Assembly (NCBI GenBank): GCA_938039195.1
Contig: CALHVK010000082.1
Span: 1 to 22,593 of the forward strand
Reading direction: 5' to 3'
Source of the DNA: an uncultured Carnobacteriaceae bacterium
GTDB taxonomy: Bacteria; Bacillota; Bacilli; Lactobacillales; Aerococcaceae
Length of the DNA: 22,593 nt
A program made the translations under genes and the position numbers. Shown here in pieces: positions 15,516-22,593 of the stretch. A model generated the notes under the pieces. The model was not told the origin of the DNA, made no database searches, and saw only the letters and a program-made list of their open reading frames with translations. Position 1 is the stretch's first letter. Every line of letters begins with the position of its first letter.

Positions 15516-15965
15516 CTACCCTTCCTTTTGCTGGCAATTCTTACAAATTCCATGGAAAGTGAGACGATGATCGATCACTTGGAACTGGAATTGCTCTAGT
15601 ACTTTTTGTTCCACATCAACCAGTAAATCTTCTTCAACTTCTTGGATTTGACCACATTTCACACATAATAGATGATGCGCAAAATGACGATTCACGTTTT
15701 GCTTCAAGTGATAACGGCCAATGCCATCATCAAATAGATTTCTAGAAATAATCCCTAAGTCCGTTAAAATTTCCAATGTTCGATACACGGTAGCTAGTCC
15801 AATATCTGGATACTTTTGCTTCACGAACATGTAAATTTCTTCAGCTGTCAAGAGTTCATTCAGATGTTCTAGAAGAATCTCCACAGTTGCCTGCCTCTGC
15901 AGGGTTAGTTTGAATCCTTCTTTTTGTAATTTCTTTTGAATCCCTTCAATAGAAATAGATGACAA
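15516..15965 (-). CDS. fur: Fur family transcriptional regulator (ferric uptake type)
   Basis: Metal-sensing repressor. The recognition helix region DIGLATVYRTLEILTDLG (about residues 54-71) is typical. The C-terminal dimer domain has the regulatory histidine cluster HFAHH (94-98), and C101/C104 plus C141/C144 form the structural zinc site. The phrases DGIGRYHL and DHRLTFHGICKNC match Bacillus Fur more closely than PerR or Zur, so iron sensing is likely. The longest frame starts with GTG at 15980, but GGAGG lies within its first codons and is eight bases before a TTG at 15965; the TTG gives 149 residues (MSSISIEGIQ), the length I recall for Bacillus Fur. Second gene of the cvfB run, 18 bases after its stop. 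Confidence 0.9.
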   Translation of the reverse strand: MSSISIEGIQKKLQKEGFKLTLQRQATVEILLEHLNELLTAEEIYMFVKQKYPDIGLATVYRTLEILTDLGIISRNLFDDGIGRYHLKQNVNRHFAHHLLCVKCGQIQEVEEDLLVDVEQKVLEQFQFQVIDHRLTFHGICKNCQQKEG

Positions 15966-15983
15966 GCGACTCGCCTCCACTCA

Positions 15984-16847
15984 TTAGTCTTCAATCAGAT
16001 GGATAAATCCTTCCTCTTGTGTAATTCGTTTTGCTTTTAATAAGTTACCAATAGCACGTTTAAATTGCCCTTTACTAATTCCAAAAATTTCTTTGATCGT
16101 CTTTGGATCTGTTTTATCCCAATATGGAAGTGTTCGTGTTGGACGATTCTTCAACATCGCCACAATCATCTCTGCATCGTCTCCAATCGCTTCATGAGCA
16201 CGTGGACGCATCGATACATTCAGAACACCATCTGGACGCAAACCAATCACACGTACAGTAATTTCTTCTCCAAGTGTTGGTTCGTACATTCGCTCTGAAG
16301 GATGTAAGAATAACTTGTACCCTTCTGGTGTGATGATGGTCGTTCCTACAAGTCTTACTTGTGTTACCGTTCCAGTTAGGTCTTTATTCAACTGGCCTTT
16401 ATGTCCACGAATCACTTTCGCTTCTAGGGCCTGTCCATCTCCCATCGTTGCCCATGTGCGGTCTTTTTTGTCTTTAATCAGAGTGACATATAAACGATTA
16501 TTTTTCTTTGGCCACAATTCTTTCATACTTGGAAGTTCATCCAATGAAACTACCATATCTTTATCTTCTAAACCAATATCTACGAAAACTCCTAAGTCTT
16601 TTCTGACTTGAGTCACGCTCGCCCATCCATAACTTTCATTTGTTACTTCTGGAATCTTTAAGGTGAAGACTTTTTTACGGGAAGAATTCTCATATAAGAA
16701 CCCCGTTACTACATCCCCAATTTTGAGTGATTCTGTAGTATCGTCTTTTTTTAGACGGAATGTTTCTCCACTCTTTTGAACGAAAAAGTACTTCTCATTT
16801 TCATCCGTGATAATGGCTTGAACAACGGTCGATAATTCACTTGTCAT
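15984..16847 (-). CDS. cvfB: S1-domain RNA-binding protein of the CvfB/YitL family
   Basis: RNA-binding regulator; in Staphylococcus aureus CvfB affects virulence and agr expression, by unclear means. The 287 residues hold three consecutive S1/OB-like domains: about 1-65, 66-140 (YGWASVTQVRKDLGVFVDIG, then VVSLDELP) and 145-215 (LTGTVTQVRLVGTTIITPEG, then FLHPSERM). A C-terminal winged helix of about 65 residues follows (KTIKEIFGISKGQFKRAIGN). This domain order is diagnostic for CvfB. GAAGGAGGTTTGTT precedes the ATG. It is the first gene of the long run to rluB and has a candidate extended -10 promoter just upstream. The direct RNA targets cannot be read from the sequence. Confidence 0.93.
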   Translation of the reverse strand: MTSELSTVVQAIITDENEKYFFVQKSGETFRLKKDDTTESLKIGDVVTGFLYENSSRKKVFTLKIPEVTNESYGWASVTQVRKDLGVFVDIGLEDKDMVVSLDELPSMKELWPKKNNRLYVTLIKDKKDRTWATMGDGQALEAKVIRGHKGQLNKDLTGTVTQVRLVGTTIITPEGYKLFLHPSERMYEPTLGEEITVRVIGLRPDGVLNVSMRPRAHEAIGDDAEMIVAMLKNRPTRTLPYWDKTDPKTIKEIFGISKGQFKRAIGNLLKAKRITQEEGFIHLIED

Positions 16848-16879
16848 AACAAACCTCCTTCTTCTACATTTGTCCCTTT

Positions 16880-16909
16880 ATTTTACCACAAAATAGGGCT
16901 TACAGTCAT
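16880..16909 (-). promoter_or_regulatory. Candidate promoter of the cvfB-to-rluB operon
   Basis: Minus-strand TGG-TAAAAT (16880-16888) is an extended -10; ATGACT at 16904-16909 (four of six matches) with an 18-base spacer could be the -35. The transcript would start about 25 bases before the cvfB ATG, downstream of the pyk terminator. Confidence 0.55.
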
Positions 16910-16964
16910 TTAACTCCTTGTATTTCTAACGATTTCTCATTATTTTTGCATAGGACTTTGCATA

Positions 16965-17007
16965 ACAAAAAAGCTTGAACAACTTTTTACGGTTTGTTCA
17001 AGCTTTT
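16965..17007 (-). terminator. Rho-independent terminator after pyk
   Basis: Perfect 12-base stem AAGCTTGAACAA / TTGTTCAAGCTT (16994-17005 with 16971-16982 on the minus strand), loop of 11 bases, followed by TTTTTTG. It lies 20 bases past the pyk stop. Confidence 0.92.
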
Positions 17008-17025
17008 GAGCATTATTTCAATAAA

Positions 17026-18444
17026 TTATACGCGAGCTACTTTCATCATGTTTGTTGTACCTTTAATTCCTAAAGGAACACCAGCAGTGATGATTACTAA
17101 GTCGTTTTCTTTAGCAGTGTGGTGGTCACGTACTGCTTGAAGACATAATTCAAACATTTCGTCAGTTGATTTAGCGCGATCAACGATTACTGGTTTAACA
17201 CCCCAGATTAATGCTAAAGCACGTTGTTGACGTTCTGTTGAAGTTACACCTAAGATTGTTGCGTCAGGACGGAATTTAGAAATCATTTTCGCAGTATGTC
17301 CTGATTCAGTTGCAGCAACGATTGTTTTCACTTTTAAGTTTTTAGCTGTATGAGCTACTGAACGGCCGATAGCTTCTGCCACATCAGTTTCATCGAATGC
17401 TTTTAATTTGAATTTGTCACGTACACGGATTTCTTGTTCTGTACGAACACAGATGTTAGCCATTGTACGAACCGCTTCAACTGGGTAATCCCCTGCTGCA
17501 GATTCACCAGATAACATAACTGCATCTGTACCATCGAAGATAGCGTTCGCTACGTCACCAACTTCCGCACGTGTTGGACGTGGGTTACGTTGCATTGAAT
17601 CTAACATTTGAGTAGCAGTAATAACTGGTTTACCTAATGTGTTACATTTCTTGATTAACATTTTTTGAACGATTGGAACTTCTTCCGCAGCGATTTCAAC
17701 ACCCATGTCTCCACGAGCAACCATTAAACCATCAGATAATGCTAAGATTTCGTCAATATTGTCGATACCTTCTTGGTTTTCAATTTTTGGAATGATTTGG
17801 ATGTGAGTTGCGTTATGTTCTTCTAATAATTCACGAATTTCTTGAACGTCTGAAGCACGACGAACGAAACTTGCTGCGATGAAGTCGATATCATTTTCAA
17901 TACCGAAGATAATATCTGCACGGTCTTTTTCAGTAATACCAGGCAATTTTGTTTTAACGCCAGGAACGTTAATTCCTTTTTTGTTTTTAACAACACCACT
18001 GTTGTTTACCACGCAGACGATTTCGCCATTTGCATGATCTACTTCAGTAACTGCTAAACCTACTAAACCATCATCAACAAGGATGATTGATCCACGTTTA
18101 ACATCGTTAATTAATTCTGGATAAGAGATAGAGAATTTTTCTTTTGTTCCTAAAACTTCAGTCATTGAAATACGAACAACGTCGCCAGTGTGGAATTCAA
18201 TCGCACCATTTTCCATATCATGTGTACGGATTTCTGGTCCTTTTGTATCTAAAAGAATCGCTATAACGCGTCCTGTTTCTTCACGGATTTTTTTGATTGC
18301 GTTGATACGAGCTAAATGTTCTTCATGGTCCCCATGTGAGAAGTTTAGACGTGCAACGTTCATTCCTGCTTCTGCTAATGCAGCTAATTTTTCTGGTGCT
18401 TCACTAGCAGGTCCAATAGTACATACAATTTTAGTTCTTTTCAT
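17026..18444 (-). CDS. pyk: Pyruvate kinase, short form
   Basis: Last step of glycolysis: phosphoenolpyruvate plus ADP to pyruvate plus ATP. The 472 residues show RLNFSHGDHEEH (32-43), LLDTKGPEIRTH (64-75), the catalytic block IIPKIENQEG with K220 and E222, MVARGDMGVE with D246, and KPVITATQMLDSMQRNPRPTRAE for substrate binding and the interface. It ends soon after the allosteric C domain (GTTNMMKVARV). It therefore lacks the extra swivelling PEP-utiliser-like domain that makes Bacillus and Enterococcus enzymes about 585 residues. TAAAGGAG precedes the ATG. Follows pfkA after 21 bases, the classic pfkA-pyk unit. As in other lactic acid bacteria, activation by fructose 1,6-bisphosphate is likely but not provable here. 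Confidence 0.98.
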   Translation of the reverse strand: MKRTKIVCTIGPASEAPEKLAALAEAGMNVARLNFSHGDHEEHLARINAIKKIREETGRVIAILLDTKGPEIRTHDMENGAIEFHTGDVVRISMTEVLGTKEKFSISYPELINDVKRGSIILVDDGLVGLAVTEVDHANGEIVCVVNNSGVVKNKKGINVPGVKTKLPGITEKDRADIIFGIENDIDFIAASFVRRASDVQEIRELLEEHNATHIQIIPKIENQEGIDNIDEILALSDGLMVARGDMGVEIAAEEVPIVQKMLIKKCNTLGKPVITATQMLDSMQRNPRPTRAEVGDVANAIFDGTDAVMLSGESAAGDYPVEAVRTMANICVRTEQEIRVRDKFKLKAFDETDVAEAIGRSVAHTAKNLKVKTIVAATESGHTAKMISKFRPDATILGVTSTERQQRALALIWGVKPVIVDRAKSTDEMFELCLQAVRDHHTAKENDLVIITAGVPLGIKGTTNMMKVARV

Positions 18445-18465
18445 TTTCTGTTGACTCCTTTAGTT

Positions 18466-19431
18466 TTAGAATGAAATTTCTTTATTTAGTTGATACAACT
18501 CTAAGTTAGGTAAATGTTTGCCATTTGCTAATGTTTCTACGATATCGCTGTAAATAATTTCTTCAGCTTTAACGCCGACACACACGCCACCGATATTTTC
18601 TTTTAATAAATCGATTGCTTTAGCACCCATACGGCTCGCAAGAACACGGTCACGTGCACTTGGAGCTCCACCACGTTGTACGTGTCCAAGTACTGTTACA
18701 CGAGTATGGAAATCACTATCGTATTGACGTAGTTTCTTCGCAAGTTCGTCACCTGACATTACGCCTTCCGCAAGAAGAATTAATGTATGCTTCTTACCAT
18801 TTAGTCGGCCTTGTTTGATTTCTTCCGCTACTTTAGCTAAATCAAAATCTTGTTCAGGAATTAAAATTTGTTCTGCACCACTGGCAACCCCTGTCCAAAG
18901 TGCAATATCTCCAGCATGACGACCCATCACTTCAACGATAAACGTACGAACGTGTGATGTCGCAGTATCACGAAGACGGTCTAGCGCTTCTAATACAGTA
19001 TTGATTGCAGTATCAAAACCAATTGTGTATTCCGTACCTGGAATATCATTGTCGATTGTACCTGGAACCCCAACTGTTGGGAAACCAAGTTTTGTTAAAG
19101 CAACGGCACCTTGATAGCTTCCGTCACCACCGATAACAACTAAACCTTCAATACCGAATTTCTTTAATTGTTCGATCCCTTTTTCTTGACCTTCGCGGTT
19201 TGCGAATTCAGGATAACGTGCAGAATACAAGAATGTACCCCCACGACCAATTAAGTCACTTACGTCTGATGGATTTAATTTACGAATATCACCAGCTACT
19301 AAACCAGCATATCCATAGTTAATTCCATAGACTTCAAACCCTTCATAAATACCCTTACGTACAATCGCACGTACAGCGGCATTCATCCCTGGAGCATCTC
19401 CTCCACTTGTTAAAACAGCAATGCGTTTCAC
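18466..19431 (-). CDS. pfkA: ATP-dependent 6-phosphofructokinase
   Basis: Phosphorylates fructose 6-phosphate to the 1,6-bisphosphate, the committed step of glycolysis. The 321 residues contain TSGGDAPGMNAA (8-19), GGDGS (101-105) for ATP, TIDNDI (125-130) with catalytic D127, R162 and MGR (169-171) for the sugar, and the allosteric residues R154 and E187 known from the Bacillus enzyme. D103 in GGDGS and the rest are typical of ATP-dependent, not pyrophosphate-dependent, enzymes. The start is GTG at 19431, six bases after AGAGGTGA. First gene of pfkA-pyk; its promoter overlaps an inverted repeat (19473-19508). No catabolite-responsive element was seen in the 99-base gap. Confidence 0.98.
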   Translation of the reverse strand: MKRIAVLTSGGDAPGMNAAVRAIVRKGIYEGFEVYGINYGYAGLVAGDIRKLNPSDVSDLIGRGGTFLYSARYPEFANREGQEKGIEQLKKFGIEGLVVIGGDGSYQGAVALTKLGFPTVGVPGTIDNDIPGTEYTIGFDTAINTVLEALDRLRDTATSHVRTFIVEVMGRHAGDIALWTGVASGAEQILIPEQDFDLAKVAEEIKQGRLNGKKHTLILLAEGVMSGDELAKKLRQYDSDFHTRVTVLGHVQRGGAPSARDRVLASRMGAKAIDLLKENIGGVCVGVKAEEIIYSDIVETLANGKHLPNLELYQLNKEISF

Positions 19432-19472
19432 AAAGATTCACCTCTTAGATTATTTTTTAACTGGAACAAGCC

Positions 19473-19508
19473 CATTTGTTCTTATTTTATCACTTTTTTA
19501 AACAAATG
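19473..19508. repeat. Inverted repeat bracketing the pfkA promoter
   Basis: Perfect 8-base arms CATTTGTT (19473-19480) and AACAAATG (19501-19508), 20 bases apart. One arm touches the -35, the other covers the expected transcription start. Since one arm lies upstream of the start it cannot fold in the pfkA mRNA from this promoter, so a two-site operator is the more natural reading. Chance occurrence in A+T-rich DNA is possible. Confidence 0.5.
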
Positions 19509-19512
19509 TCTT
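19484..19512 (-). promoter_or_regulatory. Promoter of pfkA-pyk
   Basis: Minus-strand AAGACA (19507-19512), 17-base spacer, TAAAAT (19484-19489). The start would be near 19477, with a leader of about 45 bases before the AGAGGTGA site. No hairpin terminator ends dnaE before it, so dnaE transcripts may also run into pfkA. Confidence 0.6.
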
Positions 19513-19530
19513 TCATTTTCATAAACTTTT

Positions 19531-22500
19531 TCAATTTACAATTTTTATACATTCTTTATCTAAAATGTCGATAAGACTAGGGATTAGCTTCGACTCAAGG
19601 TTTACACCGTTTGCAAAAGAATTCTTCACGAGCGTTTTACTATTCACGAGGAATAATTCAACAGGTGTCACCCCTTTATATTTCGTGACAAGTTGCTTAA
19701 TTTCAGCATACACTTCTGCAGTATGTTTTTCCGGACGAATCGCAATTTGCAACCTCTTTGTTGAATCTTCGAGTAACTTATCCGCAAAACTCATCGGATA
19801 CATACGGTTTAACTGCAATTGCCATTGCCCTTTTTGCCCTTTCTTCACGCGTCCTTCCGCAAGAACCATCGTGTTTTGTTGGAGATGTTGGTAGACTTCG
19901 GCAAGTGTGGACGGAAAGACCACTACATCCATCATTCCAGACGCATCTTGAAGTGTCACATATGCCATTTGTTCTCCTTTACGAGTTGAGATTTTACGAA
20001 TATCCACAATCATCCCAACGAACCTCATATACCCTTCTTCAAAGACGGTTTGAATTGGAGTAATCCATCCAGTCTTTACAAGCGAATCGTATTTCGATGA
20101 AGGATGCGGAGAAACAGAAAATCCTAGCACCTCAATTTCTTCTTCAATGCGTTGTAGAAGTGGCTCTTCTTCCACATGCGTGAAAGCCACTTCCAGATCA
20201 TCTTCTAGTGATAAATTCAATCCATGGAACTTCACACTCTTACTTACGGCATCGACGTTTGCCTTCAGAGTGGCTCTTGTTTCACCAAATTCATCAAAGG
20301 CCCCTGCATGAATCAACGCCAATAATAACGGTTCTTTCGTATATTGAGCGCCCATGCGGTACGCAAAGTCTTGGAATCCTTTGAACGGTCCATACTCATA
20401 ACGATTCTTCACGATACTGTCAACGAAATCTCGACGAATCCCCTTAATATTATTGAGCCCTACAACAACACCACTATCGTCTGCCACAAAGTCCGCAACA
20501 CTGCGATTGATACTTGGTGGTAGAATCTTGATTCCTAACTGACGCGCCTCCACAAGATAATCTTGTAGCTTTGAGGACTTCGCACTAGCATTTTGGAATA
20601 ATGCTGTAAAGAACGCTGTTGGATAATTTGCCTTTAAGTACGCTAATTGATACGACAACATCGCATAAGCCACCGCATGTGACTTGTTAAATCCATAGTT
20701 GGCAAACTTTTCAATATAGTCATAAACCGTCTCGGCATCTTCTTTTTTGTATCCTTTTGAAAGTGCACCTTGTACAAATTTTTCTTTTTGTGCAGCAATC
20801 GCATCACTATTTTTCTTCCCGATAGCACGACGTAAAATATCTGCTTCTCCAAGAGTGAATCCAGCCATTTCACTAGCGGCCTGCATAACTTGTTCTTGGT
20901 AAACCAAAATACCGTATGTCGGTTCAAGAATCTTTTGAAGAGATTCATGCGGATACTGAACGATTTCTGTTCCATTTTTACGATGAATATAATGCGGAAT
21001 TTGTTCCATCGGACCCGGACGATACAAAGCAAGTACTGCAACTAAATCCTCGAAGGCTGTTGGTTTCATCTCTTTCAACACACGACGAATCCCGTCTGAC
21101 TCGAATTGGAATATTCCATTTGTTTGTGCCTTTTGGAACAGTTCAAATGTACGCGCATCGTCTAAAGGAATCTTCGTAATATCCAATGCCTTCTTCGTAA
21201 TTTTTTGCGTCTGTTGAATCGCTTTATGAAGCAATGTCAGGTTACTTAACCCTAGCAGGTCCATTTTTAATAGCCCCACTTTTTCAACAGCCTGCATCGC
21301 ATACTGCGTCAACATCCAATCCGCTTCCTGAAGAGACGCTGAATACCCTTTATCTCGTTTCATTAACGGAACCGTCTTTGTTAACTCCTCTTGCGATAAC
21401 ACGACTCCGGCAGCATGGACAGACGAATGTCGTGGAAGTCCTTCAAGCGCTCTTGCTACTTGATAAAGCTTACGATTACGGTCGCTACTTTCTACATGTT
21501 CTCTAAACGCCTTATTTTCTTTATAGGTCTGCTCTAGCGTTACTTTCCCTTGAGCGATATTGTTTGAAAACTTCTGAACCGTAATGATGTTTTCTCCAAA
21601 GACTTTACATACATCGCGAATCACTTGTTTTGCTCCAAGCGTACCAAAAGTCACGATTTGTGCTACGTTTTGATTTCCATATTTTGAAACGATATAGGCT
21701 AAAATGTCTTCACGTTTATCATCAGGGAAATCCAAGTCGATATCGGGCATTGTATAACGTTCACGATTTAAGAACCGTTCAAATAGCAAGTTGTAACGAA
21801 TCGGATCCACACCCGTGATACGTAAAAGATAAGAAACTAAAGACCCCGCCGCAGAACCACGACCAGCGCCTGTTTGAATCCCTTGTTCACGAGCAAAACG
21901 CATAATGTCCCAAACGATAAGGAAGTAATCATCAAATCCCATATCATGAATCACGGCTAATTCTTCTTTCAGACGATTGACATAAACAGGTGTTGTCACG
22001 CCCATCTCAAGCATCGCGGCTTCACATAATTCATAAAGGAATTCTGCGCTTGTCTTCCCAGCCGGTACTGGGTATTTAGGCAGCATCGTATCTCTTAGAG
22101 GGATTTCTACCACTAAGTCCTTCGTAAATTGTTCTAGATTAGAAAGAAGGACTCCCCCTTCAAAGGCTTGGAACACCTTCGTCATCGAAGTGGCTTCTGG
22201 TAAAGATTCACTCCCTGTTGCATCTTCTTGGGTGAACGAGAGTGTTTCCCCTAATCGAATGGCTTGTAACACTTTCCATGGGAAATAATCAGTTGTATTT
22301 AAATAACGAGAGCTACTAAACGCAACTGGTACTACACCAGACGCTTCAATCCCTGCACGCATCTGATTGAACTCACCACGCTCAACCATTTCACGTGTAA
22401 TCCCTACAGCAATTTCTACTCCAGAGAACTCTTCCTTCACAGCACGAAGAACGGCTTCTTGTCTACCTTTTGAATGAGCAGCAACCCACTCACTGTCTTG

Positions 22501-22593
22501 TGGAGGAAGGACGATTTTCACATCCTCGCTATGAGTTGTAATCCACTCTGTCATTTCCTTAGTCCACGTTAATCCTTGTTGATAAAGGGTTGA
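19531..22593 (-). CDS. dnaE: DNA polymerase III alpha subunit DnaE, 5' end beyond the window
   Basis: Replicative DNA polymerase; in Bacillota DnaE works beside PolC, chiefly extending RNA primers. The frame is open to the right edge, giving 1020 residues, with about 80-100 N-terminal residues (first half of the PHP domain) outside. The ATG at 22554 is therefore an internal Met, not the start. Counting from it: the end of the PHP domain, then the palm with GAGRGSAAGSLVSYLL (229-244) and the catalytic PDIDLDFPD with D271 and D273, MDLLGLSNLTLL with the third carboxylate, the finger region YRPGPMEQIPHYI, GFNKSHAVAYA, a helix-hairpin-helix near GVVVGLNNIKGIRR, and a C-terminal OB fold (FVGMIVDIRKISTRKGEQMA). 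It lacks the inserted exonuclease of PolC, so it is DnaE. Confidence 0.97.
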   Translation of the reverse strand, partial: STLYQQGLTWTKEMTEWITTHSEDVKIVLPPQDSEWVAAHSKGRQEAVLRAVKEEFSGVEIAVGITREMVERGEFNQMRAGIEASGVVPVAFSSSRYLNTTDYFPWKVLQAIRLGETLSFTQEDATGSESLPEATSMTKVFQAFEGGVLLSNLEQFTKDLVVEIPLRDTMLPKYPVPAGKTSAEFLYELCEAAMLEMGVTTPVYVNRLKEELAVIHDMGFDDYFLIVWDIMRFAREQGIQTGAGRGSAAGSLVSYLLRITGVDPIRYNLLFERFLNRERYTMPDIDLDFPDDKREDILAYIVSKYGNQNVAQIVTFGTLGAKQVIRDVCKVFGENIITVQKFSNNIAQGKVTLEQTYKENKAFREHVESSDRNRKLYQVARALEGLPRHSSVHAAGVVLSQEELTKTVPLMKRDKGYSASLQEADWMLTQYAMQAVEKVGLLKMDLLGLSNLTLLHKAIQQTQKITKKALDITKIPLDDARTFELFQKAQTNGIFQFESDGIRRVLKEMKPTAFEDLVAVLALYRPGPMEQIPHYIHRKNGTEIVQYPHESLQKILEPTYGILVYQEQVMQAASEMAGFTLGEADILRRAIGKKNSDAIAAQKEKFVQGALSKGYKKEDAETVYDYIEKFANYGFNKSHAVAYAMLSYQLAYLKANYPTAFFTALFQNASAKSSKLQDYLVEARQLGIKILPPSINRSVADFVADDSGVVVGLNNIKGIRRDFVDSIVKNRYEYGPFKGFQDFAYRMGAQYTKEPLLLALIHAGAFDEFGETRATLKANVDAVSKSVKFHGLNLSLEDDLEVAFTHVEEEPLLQRIEEEIEVLGFSVSPHPSSKYDSLVKTGWITPIQTVFEEGYMRFVGMIVDIRKISTRKGEQMAYVTLQDASGMMDVVVFPSTLAEVYQHLQQNTMVLAEGRVKKGQKGQWQLQLNRMYPMSFADKLLEDSTKRLQIAIRPEKHTAEVYAEIKQLVTKYKGVTPVELFLVNSKTLVKNSFANGVNLESKLIPSLIDILDKECIKIVN

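Noticed and set aside
16921..16950. Possible Fur box upstream of cvfB-fur (ATAATGAGAAATCGTTAGAA on the minus strand)
   Set aside because: It resembles the 19-base Fur box only if one base is inserted and several mismatches are allowed, and it lies about 45-65 bases upstream of the -10. Too weak to report as autoregulation.
1..22593. CRISPR array, tRNA or rRNA genes, insertion sequences, defence or biosynthetic systems
   Set aside because: None seen. The window is almost fully covered by conserved core genes and has no gap large enough to hide such a system.

Overview
The window is a compact stretch of core chromosome from a low-G+C Gram-positive bacterium (Bacillota), most likely of the Lactobacillales. 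The evidence is an A+T-rich sequence, strong AGGAGG-type ribosome binding sites, a firmicute set of proteins (YpiA, YpiB, YpbB, a RecS-type helicase, CvfB, a four-S1-domain RpsA, DnaE), a short pyruvate kinase, and a Bacillus-like gene order without any sporulation gene. A Carnobacteriaceae or Enterococcaceae relative (for example Granulicatella) is my best guess, but it is not proven from this sequence. Every protein gene except the ferredoxin lies on the minus strand, so the window reads from right to left.

Reading from high to low coordinates: dnaE (5' end beyond the window), then pfkA-pyk with its own promoter and a strong terminator at about 16965-17007. Next is a nine-gene run cvfB-fur-xerD-deoB-punA-ribT-scpA-scpB-rluB with gaps or overlaps of only a few bases. 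It covers RNA binding, iron regulation, dimer resolution, nucleoside salvage, chromosome condensation and ribosomal RNA modification, and it ends at a bidirectional hairpin shared with the convergent ferredoxin gene fer. fer and ypbB are divergent, and their start codons overlap by two bases. ypbB and recS are separated by one base. After a tandem pair of candidate promoters come the membrane LysM protein gene, a terminator that abuts cmk, then cmk, rpsA (own leader and terminator), der, a stand-alone hup with a near-consensus promoter and a terminator, and finally ypiA-ypiB-cca, with cca cut off by the left edge.

No stretch longer than about 200 bases lacks a gene. I see no tRNA or rRNA gene, insertion sequence, prophage, CRISPR array or biosynthetic cluster, and no convincing undescribed system. 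What merits attention is at the level of control and gene architecture: the overlapping divergent starts of fer and ypbB, an inverted repeat bracketing the pfkA promoter, a hairpin in the rpsA leader, a terminator touching the cmk ribosome binding site, a cluster of TTG/GTG starts that shift several gene 5' ends, and a RibT-like protein with a degenerate acetyl-CoA motif and no riboflavin genes beside it. The starts given below are those supported by a ribosome binding site; for ypiB, ypiA, rpsA, cmk, recS, scpB, ribT and fur they lie inside the longest open frame.
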